Positions 1 to 6,520 of a stretch of 34,636 nucleotides of DNA are shown in pieces; the stretch's first letter is position 1, and each line of letters opens with the position of its first letter. Under the pieces are notes generated by a model that was not told the origin of the DNA, searched no databases, and saw nothing but the letters and a program-made list of their open reading frames with translations. The translations under genes were made by a program, and so were the position numbers. The stretch covers positions 1 through 34,636 of the forward strand of contig CAMXBD010000020.1 in assembly GCA_947179245.1 (NCBI GenBank), read 5' to 3'. Source of the DNA: an uncultured Lachnospiraceae bacterium (GTDB lineage: Bacteria; Bacillota; Clostridia; Lachnospirales; Lachnospiraceae).

Positions 1-160
1 GATCTACACAGACGAAACCATTGCGGAGGTAGAGTTAAAACCTTATTCTGCGTGTCCCGCGATCTTTGACGGTAACGATTTGTCGGAGGATGCAGGAAAC
101 TGGCTGAATCTGGCAGTCACGCAGTATTATCACAAGGCTTATGTAAAGGTGGTCAAATGA
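1..160 (+). CDS. 3' end of an unidentified protein (cut by window start)
   Basis: An open frame beginning at base 2 runs to a TGA at 158-160 and gives about 52 C-terminal residues, including ELKPYSACPAIFDGNDLSED and ending in VKVVK. There is no transmembrane segment and no motif I can assign, so I do not name a function. The stop lies one base before the next start codon at 162, so it is almost certainly the upstream gene of the same operon. A Shine-Dalgarno-like AAAGGTGG for the next gene sits inside its last codons (about 145-152). The 5' part lies outside the window. Confidence 0.7.
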   Translation, partial: IYTDETIAEVELKPYSACPAIFDGNDLSEDAGNWLNLAVTQYYHKAYVKVVK

Positions 161-161
161 T

Positions 162-911
162 ATGGCTGATAAATTAAAACTACCGAACGTCACGCTGGCG
201 GCGTTGACCAGCGTGGATATCTATGAGACGATCAAAGCCATGGAATATAGTATGCGGCAGATCGAATTCGGGGACGTGGTTCTGATTACGCACAGAAAAC
301 CGCTTACTCTGCCAAAATCTATACGGTATTCCCATACATCCAAGCTGGATAATATCGATAAATTTAATTATAAGGCGGTCTATGAACTTGGGGAGCACAT
401 CCATACAGATTATATACTGCTCATGCAGGCGGATGGGTTCGTGGTACACCCGGAAAGCTGGCGGGATGAATTTCTGGATTATGACTATATCGGTTCTCCG
501 TGGCCTCTTCCTAAGAATGATTACGCCTACCGCGATTCCAAGGGACAGATCTGCCGTGTGGGTAACAGTGTGTCCATCCGCAGCAAGAAATTATTGGATT
601 TCCCGAAACAGGCTGGACTTAAATGGGAGAAGATGGAGGACGGCAATTACAATGAGGACACGTTTCTGTGTTGCAAGTACAAGAATGTGATCGAGGATGC
701 GGGTATGAAGTTTGCACCCATCGAGGTGGCGAAGTATTTCGGACACGAACACATGATTCCGGAGGTTATGGATGTGGAGAAGCCTTTTGTTTTCCACAAA
801 TGGCGGGGCAGGAACGCGCAGTATCCGAAATTCGTCAATCCGTGGAAAGTCAGATGGCGGAAGGTGAAAGATATTATCAGACCGTTGCTTTTTTGGAGAA
901 GATTGAGATGA
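162..911 (+). CDS. DUF5672-family protein, putative glycosyltransferase
   Basis: 249 residues, soluble. The sequence matches the DUF5672 pattern as I know it: an N-terminal strand (VTLAALTSVD), a central LLMQADGFVV segment at about residues 86-95 that resembles the metal-binding acidic motif of GT-A enzymes, then YIGSPWP (109-115) and a GNSVSIRSKKLLDFP stretch (134-148). Members of this family often sit in polysaccharide clusters and are thought to be glycosyltransferases, but donor and acceptor are unknown. The gene starts one base after the upstream stop and ends in an ATGA overlap with the GT17-like gene, so the two are probably translationally coupled. The family assignment is fairly secure; the enzymatic role is inferred. 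Confidence 0.8.
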   Translation: MADKLKLPNVTLAALTSVDIYETIKAMEYSMRQIEFGDVVLITHRKPLTLPKSIRYSHTSKLDNIDKFNYKAVYELGEHIHTDYILLMQADGFVVHPESWRDEFLDYDYIGSPWPLPKNDYAYRDSKGQICRVGNSVSIRSKKLLDFPKQAGLKWEKMEDGNYNEDTFLCCKYKNVIEDAGMKFAPIEVAKYFGHEHMIPEVMDVEKPFVFHKWRGRNAQYPKFVNPWKVRWRKVKDIIRPLLFWRRLR

Positions 912-1849
912 TTTACGATTGTATTCCTTTTTTTAATGAACTGGATATTCTGAAACTCAGAATGCAGATATTGTCGCCTTATGTGGATAAATTTGTGCTG
1001 GAAGAGTCCACGGTGACTTTTTCGGGAGAGCCCAAAGAGATGATCTTTGCGAAACATCGGAATATGTTCGCGGAATTTGAAGATAAGATTATCTATGTGG
1101 CGGTGGACAATTCGCCTATGAGCGGAGTGACAACCCATGAGCGGGATAAGTTCCAGAAGAATCAGCTGATCCGTGGGATGGCGGACTGCAAACCGGATGA
1201 TATCGTGATTTTCAGTGACGTGGATGAGATACCTAACCCCAAAGTGCTTAAGGAGATTATCGCCAATTTTGATGCGGCTAAAATATATCATCTGGCACAG
1301 AGAATGTTTTACTGTTTCCTGAATATGGAAGAAATATCGGGGAATCTGCTGTCCATTACCGGAGAATTTCCGGGCGTGAAACAGAAACAATGGCTGGGAA
1401 CTAAAATATGCAGTTTCGGCAATCTGCCGGAAGGAGGCATTGTTTTATTAAGAGAGGTGTCTCCGGGGGATCCGCGCAGTGTGCGCGTGGCGGACGGCGG
1501 ATGGCATTTCGGTTATATGGGCGGCGATGGTGAGCGGGATGTGGCGAAGCGCATCGGCGTCAAGGTACAGGCGGCGGCTCATCAGGAGTACAACAAATCC
1601 AGATACCTGAATGAAGCGGTGGACAGGCTGTTGTGCGGTGAGGACATTTTCGACCGGAACGCTAAGTTTGTGCGCGTGCCGATCGATGAAAGCTACCCGG
1701 AGTACCTGCGTGAACATCAGGAGGAGTACACATTCCTGATCGCGCCGGATGTAAGCGGTGCGGGTATCGTATGGAAGAAAACGAAGCTTGGATGTAAAAA
1801 GTATCTACGGAAGCTCCACGGCGTGGCGGCGCGTATACTGCATCATTAA
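908..1849 (+). CDS. GT17-like glycosyltransferase
   Basis: 313 residues from ATG 908, which overlaps the previous stop as ATGA. The frame is open further upstream to 668, but that would bury 240 bases in the preceding gene. Translation from 908 begins MIYDCIPFFNELDILKLR, the characteristic N-terminus of glycosyltransferase family 17 (relatives of animal beta-1,4-mannosyl-glycoprotein N-acetylglucosaminyltransferase). A FSDVDEIP motif at about 102-109 is the expected acidic metal-binding site, followed by a PKVLKEI helix. There is no signal peptide or membrane helix, so it should act in the cytoplasm on a lipid-linked acceptor. The family says little about the sugar in bacteria; GlcNAc transfer is only a guess. 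Neighbours are a DUF5672 protein and a Wzy-like polymerase. Confidence 0.85.
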   Translation: MIYDCIPFFNELDILKLRMQILSPYVDKFVLEESTVTFSGEPKEMIFAKHRNMFAEFEDKIIYVAVDNSPMSGVTTHERDKFQKNQLIRGMADCKPDDIVIFSDVDEIPNPKVLKEIIANFDAAKIYHLAQRMFYCFLNMEEISGNLLSITGEFPGVKQKQWLGTKICSFGNLPEGGIVLLREVSPGDPRSVRVADGGWHFGYMGGDGERDVAKRIGVKVQAAAHQEYNKSRYLNEAVDRLLCGEDIFDRNAKFVRVPIDESYPEYLREHQEEYTFLIAPDVSGAGIVWKKTKLGCKKYLRKLHGVAARILHH

Positions 1850-1875
1850 AGTTTTGGGAAAGGAGGCGTATCGGC

Positions 1876-3156
1876 GTGGAATCTATTAAAAAAAGTTCCG
1901 TATTTTCGAGTTTACGAAGCAAATACCGTAAAATTAGTTCCGCAGGAATTTATTTATTGTATGCCGGGTTGACGATTGAACTCCTTATTGTGATTATTGA
2001 TAAAAGTAATTATATTAATCCTGTCGAGGGACGCCTTTTTCAGATCACTTTTGTACTGTTTCTGCTAAAGTTGCTTTTGACAGATTACACGAAGAAAGAA
2101 TGGTGCGTGATTCTTTTTCTTGAGGCAGCCGCGTTTGCATCTTACCGGATTACGGGCGCCAATGATCTGATCCGTATTGTGACGTTTGTGGCGGCATGTA
2201 AGGATGTTCCGCTTAAACAGATGCTTAAATATATTTTCTACGTGACGCTGGCTGGCTGTGCCGTGATCGTCTTATTGTCGGTGACGGGAATCTATGGGGA
2301 GGTCAGCCTGACACAAGCCTATGGACGGGAAGGATCGGAGGTGGCGCGCTATACCGGTGAAGCGCTGGCGGCTGAGACACGTTATACCCTTGGCATGGGG
2401 CATCCCAATGCGCTGTTCTGCATGTTTTTGATGCTGATGATGCTTGGTGTCTACATTTATTTTGACCAAATGAAATGGTATATATATTTATTCATGATGC
2501 TGCTCAACGTGGGCGTGTATGTTCTGACGGATTCCAGAACCGGAATGCTGATTGGCACGATATTCCTCATAGGCGCCTGTGTGTTGACTTACTGTAGATT
2601 ACTGCGCGAAAAGGCGTTTGCTTATGTGTGCGGTCTGCTTGTGTTTGCCCTGTGTATCGGATTCTCTGTGGATGCGGCAGTATATGCGCCGAAAGTGCGG
2701 CAGGCACAGTGGAATGCTTATTTTTATAATGATCCGTTTTATGATGATCCGGAAGACGACACGCACACTCTGTTGATGATGCGCATTGACAGCTATATTA
2801 ATGGCAGAATCGTATCTTTGACCAATTCGGAGAATAATGACGGCACGATTCAGACTTGGTCTGCTTTTTCCAAGCCTAATAATATGAAATACTATTTTGA
2901 TATGGGCTGGGTAAAGCTGTTCTACCGTTACGGTGTTGTGCCGGGAAGCCTGTATATAGCCGCCTGCCTTGCGCTCCTGTGGCAGATATATAAGAAAAAG
3001 GATGCGTGTGGTCTGCTGCTGTTTGCCACGCTCGCCGTATATACCGTGGTGGAGGCGCATCTGATATCCGTTTACATCGGCAGAAATTATCTGTTGATGA
3101 TGATGGGGTACTATTTACCGCTTTATTGGCGGGGTGGCGATAAACAAACAGATTGA
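1876..3156 (+). CDS. Wzy-like polysaccharide polymerase (O-antigen ligase/polymerase type membrane protein)
   Basis: 426 residues with about ten hydrophobic segments. It starts at GTG 1876, supported by a perfect AAAGGAGG at 1859-1866. Features shared with Firmicute Wzy-like proteins are the GMGHPN motif (near residue 174) at the start of a helix, VLTDSRTGM near residue 216, and a large extracellular loop rich in acidic and aromatic residues before the last helices (around 268-345). The expected role is block polymerisation of undecaprenyl-linked repeat units on the outer face of the membrane. The last codons read LYWRGGDKQTD; a second copy of that 3' end lies 804 bases downstream beyond the toxin-antitoxin genes and reads LYWRGGDKD then stop. 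The gene therefore probably had its 3' end altered by an insertion. A second polymerase of the same general type lies at 13455. Confidence 0.8.
   Translation: MESIKKSSVFSSLRSKYRKISSAGIYLLYAGLTIELLIVIIDKSNYINPVEGRLFQITFVLFLLKLLLTDYTKKEWCVILFLEAAAFASYRITGANDLIRIVTFVAACKDVPLKQMLKYIFYVTLAGCAVIVLLSVTGIYGEVSLTQAYGREGSEVARYTGEALAAETRYTLGMGHPNALFCMFLMLMMLGVYIYFDQMKWYIYLFMMLLNVGVYVLTDSRTGMLIGTIFLIGACVLTYCRLLREKAFAYVCGLLVFALCIGFSVDAAVYAPKVRQAQWNAYFYNDPFYDDPEDDTHTLLMMRIDSYINGRIVSLTNSENNDGTIQTWSAFSKPNNMKYYFDMGWVKLFYRYGVVPGSLYIAACLALLWQIYKKKDACGLLLFATLAVYTVVEAHLISVYIGRNYLLMMMGYYLPLYWRGGDKQTD
3119..3144 (+). repeat. 26-bp direct repeat, copy 1 (inside the 3' end of the Wzy gene)
   Basis: The 26 bases 3119-3144 (CGCTTTATTGG...GGCGATAAA) recur identically at 3923-3948. 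Copy 1 encodes PLYWRGGDK of the Wzy-like protein. After it the sequence continues CAAACAGATTGA, whereas after copy 2 it continues GATTGA. Confidence 0.95.
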
Positions 3157-3185
3157 GAAAAGCGGTTTTTTGATGTACAATAAAA

Positions 3186-3215
3186 CTGATACATTTTGTG
3201 CTGAATACATATAAT
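3186..3215 (+). promoter_or_regulatory. Predicted promoter of the toxin-antitoxin pair
   Basis: A perfect TATAAT lies at 3210-3215, with CTGATA (4 of 6 to TTGACA) at 3186-3191 and an 18-base spacer. Transcription would begin near 3222, about 40 bases before the antitoxin start at 3261. This gives the cassette its own sigma-A-type promoter inside an otherwise co-transcribed locus. It is a sequence match only. Confidence 0.5.
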
Positions 3216-3260
3216 AAAGACAGTAAAAGGATGTTAGGTTTTGTAGGAAGGCGGTGTTTT

Positions 3261-3494
3261 ATGTTGACATTACAAGAGCAGCTGCTTCAGAAAGTTGATG
3301 ATTTATCGGAAGATAATCTACGTTTTTTATTAGATATGATAGAGCGTTTCATGTTACCTGATACTGTGAAAAAAAAGGCAACGGTAATTCCGAATAGAAT
3401 TGGAATTGCGAGAGGACAGGATTTATATGACGATGAATATGATTTTGATGAAATGAACCCTGAGATTGCGAAAATGTTTGGAGTGGTAGAATGA
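3261..3494 (+). CDS. Putative type II antitoxin (partner of PIN toxin)
   Basis: 77 residues from ATG 3261, chosen because AGGAAGG (about 3245-3251) sits nine bases upstream. An earlier in-frame start at 3198 has no such site and would lie over the predicted promoter. The protein starts MLTLQEQLLQKVDDLSEDNL, a helical N-terminal half. An acidic C-terminal tail follows (LYDDEYDFDEMNPEIAKMFG), of the kind that wraps the toxin in PIN-antitoxin pairs. No classical AbrB or ribbon-helix-helix DNA-binding pattern is obvious. It overlaps the toxin start by four bases (ATGA at 3491-3494), the normal arrangement for a VapBC-like module. The antitoxin role rests on context as much as on sequence. Confidence 0.75.
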   Translation: MLTLQEQLLQKVDDLSEDNLRFLLDMIERFMLPDTVKKKATVIPNRIGIARGQDLYDDEYDFDEMNPEIAKMFGVVE

Positions 3495-3895
3495 AACTGT
3501 TATTGGACACACATATTATTTTATGGGCATTGGATGATAATCCCAAGTTGCCCAATGAGGCTAGAACTTTAATAATGGATTTGAAAAATGAGATTTATTA
3601 TAGTTCAGCATCTGTTTGGGAAACAACGATAAAATATATGTCAAGACCAGATAAGATTCGGATTAGTGGCTCTAGGCTATCAGATTTATGTCAAGAAATG
3701 GGTTACCAAATGGTGCCAATTATTGATAAACATGTGAAAGCATTGGAAATGTTGGTATTTCATAATTCAAATCAAACACATAATGATCCTTTTGATCGGA
3801 TTATGATTGCCCAAGCAAAGGCTGATGGTTTAAAATTTGTTACACATGATTCTAAAATTCCATTTTACGAAGAAGATTGTGTAATAGTTGTATGA
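3491..3895 (+). CDS. PIN-domain toxin, VapC-like ribonuclease
   Basis: 134 residues, the normal length for a PIN toxin. The acidic catalytic set is visible: D6 in LLLDTHIILW, E44 in ASVWET, D99 and D102 in NDPFDRIM, and D120 in VTHDSKI. The LDTH/WALDD start and the DPFDR motif point to the PIN subfamily common as chromosomal toxins, which cleave RNA in a metal-dependent way. Nothing is truncated and all acidic residues are present, so it should be active if expressed. The gene overlaps its antitoxin by four bases. Codon use and base composition are clearly more A+T-rich than in the flanking glycan genes, in line with acquisition by transfer. It has no apparent role in polysaccharide synthesis. 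Confidence 0.9.
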   Translation: MKLLLDTHIILWALDDNPKLPNEARTLIMDLKNEIYYSSASVWETTIKYMSRPDKIRISGSRLSDLCQEMGYQMVPIIDKHVKALEMLVFHNSNQTHNDPFDRIMIAQAKADGLKFVTHDSKIPFYEEDCVIVV

Positions 3896-3922
3896 TATAG
3901 TATACAAAATTGCAACTCAAAT

Positions 3923-3948
3923 CGCTTTATTGGCGGGGTGGCGATAAA
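3923..3948 (+). repeat. 26-bp direct repeat, copy 2 (relic of the Wzy 3' end)
   Basis: Identical to 3119-3144. Read in the Wzy frame it gives LYWRGGDK, and the following GATTGA adds D and a stop codon. This copy thus looks like the displaced original end of the polymerase gene. It ends two codons before the TTGAAA of the promoter predicted at 3951. Confidence 0.95.
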
Positions 3949-3950
3949 GA

Positions 3951-3979
3951 TTGAAATTTTTCCCGAAAAATGGTATTCT
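3951..3979 (+). promoter_or_regulatory. Predicted promoter for the 4032 polysaccharide operon
   Basis: TTGAAA (3951-3956, 5 of 6 to the -35 consensus), a 17-base spacer and TATTCT (3974-3979, 4 of 6 to -10) lie about 50 bases ahead of the priming transferase gene. The spacer holds a small inverted repeat, ATTTTT/AAAAAT (3956-3961 and 3966-3971, loop CCCG), which could be an operator or chance in A+T-rich DNA. No terminator is seen between the toxin gene and this site, so read-through from upstream is also possible. Confidence 0.45.
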
Positions 3980-4031
3980 AAATTGATATATTGTTTTTTA
4001 TTATTGAGTAGAATTTACCTGAGGGATCAGA

Positions 4032-5444
4032 ATGAATCGTAAAATGACAGTAATAGAGGGATATTGGCTGCTCTTTATGGATTTAGTCAGTATCGCCGTT
4101 TCGTATACAATAGCTATTTTAATCCGTTTTCACAAATTCAGATGGGTCGATGAGCCGGAACTTCATTTCGTGGTATGCATCGGTTTTCTATTGTTCTGCA
4201 CAATCTACAGCTTCCTGTTTGATTGGAACAGGGAATTCCTGAAGCGGGGAATCCTCGTTGAGTTCGTAGCGGTCTTAAAATTTAATATTTTTATGGAATT
4301 GTCTGTTATGGCATTCCTGTTTATGCTGCAGAGAGGCGCGGATGTCTCACGACTCGTGATGGGATATTTTGCAGTTTTGGATGTCCTTGTCGTGTGGGGC
4401 GTGCGGCTTGGGATGAAAAAGGCATTGCGCATCTATTTTACTTCCAAATCCAATATTGTGAAAATCATGATTATCACGAAAGATTACGTGTTGGACAAGA
4501 CAGTGGCCAGCTTAAAGGCGGCTATGGATATCAACTATGAGATCGTGGCGCTTGCCTGTGTGGACGTGGACCGCAAAGGTGTGGTGATAGACGGGGTTAA
4601 GGTAAATGCTGACGGAAAAGATGTACTTGATCTGGCGAGGCAGATGCCGCTCGATGAAGTATTCATCAATCTGCCGGAAGAAGACAAGAGATATGTAAAG
4701 CATATGATCTATGACTTGGAATCCATGGGTATTGCATGTCATTATAACATAGATATCATTGAACGGCCGCAGAAGGAAGTCAGAGTGGGGAACTTCGCGG
4801 GATATACGGTGGTGACTTACTCGATTAATCATTTCGACTACAGAAGAATGGCGATTAAGCGTCTGATCGATATTGCAGGCGGATTAGTGGGATGCATTAT
4901 CACGGCGGTGCTGACGCCTTTTGTTGCACTGGCGATCAGGATTGATTCTCCGGGACCTATTTTCTTTGCGCAGACCAGAATCGGTAAGAACGGAAGACGG
5001 TTCAAAATCTATAAATTCCGTTCCATGTATATTGACGCGGAAGAGCGCAAGAAGGAACTGGAAGCACAGAATGAGATGCATGGATTGATGTTTAAGATGG
5101 AGGATGATCCGAGGATCACCAAAGTGGGTAAATTCATCCGCAAGACAAGTATCGATGAGCTGCCTCAGTTTGTGAATATCGTGAAGGGTGATATGAGTCT
5201 TGTCGGGACAAGACCACCCACGGAAGGTGAGTTTGAACAATATAATTCCCATTACAGAAGGCGGATCAGTATGACGCCGGGACTGACCGGTTTGTGGCAG
5301 ATCAGCGGTCGTAGTGAGATTGTAGATTTTGATGAGGTAGTAAAACTGGACTTGGAATATATCGATAACTGGACATTAGGGCTGGATATCAAGATACTGT
5401 TCCGTACAGTATGGGTCGTGCTGACAGGGAAAGGCTCAAAATGA
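4032..5444 (+). CDS. Polyprenyl-phosphate sugar-1-phosphate transferase (priming glycosyltransferase, WbaP/WcaJ family)
   Basis: 470 residues. The N-terminal half has about four membrane helices and a CoA-binding-like Rossmann domain. The catalytic C-terminal third has the hallmark motifs: KRLIDIAGGLVG (about 277-288), SPGPIFFAQTRIGKNGR, KIYKFRSMYIDAE, DPRITKVGKFIRKTSIDELPQ, VGTRPPTEGE and PGLTGLWQISGRS. It transfers a hexose-1-phosphate from a nucleotide sugar to undecaprenyl phosphate on the inner membrane face, the first step of repeat-unit assembly. Motifs cannot separate a glucose from a galactose donor. GAGGGA (about 4021-4026) precedes ATG 4032. It is the first gene after a predicted promoter and overlaps the next gene by ATGA, as expected for the head of a biosynthetic operon. 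Confidence 0.95.
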   Translation: MNRKMTVIEGYWLLFMDLVSIAVSYTIAILIRFHKFRWVDEPELHFVVCIGFLLFCTIYSFLFDWNREFLKRGILVEFVAVLKFNIFMELSVMAFLFMLQRGADVSRLVMGYFAVLDVLVVWGVRLGMKKALRIYFTSKSNIVKIMIITKDYVLDKTVASLKAAMDINYEIVALACVDVDRKGVVIDGVKVNADGKDVLDLARQMPLDEVFINLPEEDKRYVKHMIYDLESMGIACHYNIDIIERPQKEVRVGNFAGYTVVTYSINHFDYRRMAIKRLIDIAGGLVGCIITAVLTPFVALAIRIDSPGPIFFAQTRIGKNGRRFKIYKFRSMYIDAEERKKELEAQNEMHGLMFKMEDDPRITKVGKFIRKTSIDELPQFVNIVKGDMSLVGTRPPTEGEFEQYNSHYRRRISMTPGLTGLWQISGRSEIVDFDEVVKLDLEYIDNWTLGLDIKILFRTVWVVLTGKGSK

Positions 5445-6520
5445 TGGAGAAAGACAGACTGAAAGTATTGATGATCGGTCCCGACAGGAGTGTTCATGGC
5501 GGCATATCCGGTGTAGTCAACAATTATTATGAGGCGGGATTGGATAAGCTGATCGACCTGTATTACATCGGCACGATGGTGGAAGGCTCTAAGTGGGCGA
5601 AACTGGCATGCGCCGCTAAGGCGTATTTGCGCTTCCTCATAAAACTGCCCAAATATGATATCGTTCATGTCAACATGGCGTCAGATTCCAGTTATTATCG
5701 GAAATCCGTTTTTGTTCGTACGGCAGGAATATGTCATAAGAAGATCGTCATTCATCAGCACGGCGGAAACTTTACGGAGTTTTATGAGAGAGATTTAAGC
5801 GATGCCGGCAGAAGAAGTGTGAAGAAGGTACTCTCCATGGGAGATGCTTTTCTTGTATTAGGTACGGCATGGAAAGATTTCTTTGGCGGTATTATTGGGC
5901 GGGACAAGATCACGGTGCTTCCTGATGCCATACAGATTCCGGAATCAGGTAAGAAACAGTACGGTGTTCATAAGATCTTGTTTCTGGGAAGACTATGTAA
6001 GACCAAAGGCATTGGCGAACTGCTTGCAGTCATGCCGAAGCTTAGGGAAAAGTACCCGGATGTGCATCTTTATCTCGGCGGAATATGGGAAGATCAGGAA
6101 CTACAGGCAGGAGCTATGGCGCTACAGGAGTATGTGACTGATCTTGGCTGGGTCAGCGGAGCGGCAAAGCAGAAGTACCTGCAGGAATGTGATATTTTTG
6201 TTATGCCTTCCTATTTCGAGGGGCAGTCCGTATCTATACTGGAAGCTATGGCAAATGCATGTGGAATCGTGGCGTCTAAAACAGGCGGCATTCCCGATAT
6301 GATCATAGAAGAAGAGACGGGGATCTTTGTGATACCGCAGGATACGAAAACACTTGAGGAAGGCTTGCTCAGACTGCTTGCGGAGCCAAAGCTATGCCGG
6401 ACGCTAGGCGAAAATGCCCGCAGAAAAGTAGAAAAAGAATTTTCCATAGAAGATAATATAAAGCAGCTTCTTGCCGTATATGAGTCAATTAGCTGTAGGG
6501 AGCGGCAGGATGATAATTGA
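5441..6520 (+). CDS. Glycosyltransferase family 4
   Basis: 359 residues from ATG 5441 (ATGA overlap with the previous stop); ATG 5444 is equally possible, and the frame is open upstream to 5411 inside the previous gene. It is a GT-B enzyme: the N-terminal glycine loop HGGISGVV (about 19-26) is followed by a C-terminal nucleotide-sugar domain with LFLGRLCKTKGIGELL and PSYFEGQSVSILEAMA, whose E-x7-E acidic pair is intact, then ASKTGGIPDMI. There are no membrane helices. Placed directly after the priming transferase, it is the natural candidate for adding the second sugar with retention of configuration. The sugar cannot be read from the sequence. Confidence 0.92.
   Translation: MMEKDRLKVLMIGPDRSVHGGISGVVNNYYEAGLDKLIDLYYIGTMVEGSKWAKLACAAKAYLRFLIKLPKYDIVHVNMASDSSYYRKSVFVRTAGICHKKIVIHQHGGNFTEFYERDLSDAGRRSVKKVLSMGDAFLVLGTAWKDFFGGIIGRDKITVLPDAIQIPESGKKQYGVHKILFLGRLCKTKGIGELLAVMPKLREKYPDVHLYLGGIWEDQELQAGAMALQEYVTDLGWVSGAAKQKYLQECDIFVMPSYFEGQSVSILEAMANACGIVASKTGGIPDMIIEEETGIFVIPQDTKTLEEGLLRLLAEPKLCRTLGENARRKVEKEFSIEDNIKQLLAVYESISCRERQDDN

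Larger units (their letters stand above)
3145..3922 (+). other. Inserted toxin-antitoxin cassette bounded by 26-bp direct repeats
   Basis: These 778 bases between the two repeat copies carry only a promoter, an antitoxin and a PIN toxin gene. They are noticeably richer in A+T than the sugar-polymer genes on either side. One repeat unit plus this segment (804 bases) could be removed to restore a continuous Wzy gene ending in GATTGA directly before the 3951 promoter. There is no transposase or integrase inside, so the mechanism of insertion (small mobile element, target duplication or micro-homology) cannot be told from the sequence. Confidence 0.6.

Noticed and set aside
668..907. In-frame upstream extension of the GT17-like gene (a 393-residue version)
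   Set aside because: It would lie wholly inside the DUF5672 gene, has no family similarity, and ATG 908 gives the exact GT17 N-terminus and an ATGA overlap.
647..1390. 247-residue open frame on the minus strand
   Set aside because: It is antisense to two well-supported genes, has no ribosome site or recognisable domain, and its composition (many His, Arg, Ile) is that of a shadow frame.
3157..3180. T-run after the first polymerase gene as a terminator
   Set aside because: GCGGTTTTTT has no proper stem upstream, only an A4/T4 pairing.
3888..3907. Small hairpin TTGTAT/ATACAA at the toxin gene stop as a terminator
   Set aside because: Only six A/T-rich pairs and no T-run after it; too weak to call.
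3145..3922. Insertion sequence carrying the toxin-antitoxin genes
   Set aside because: There is no transposase or integrase frame and no terminal inverted repeats at the borders; only the direct repeats are present.
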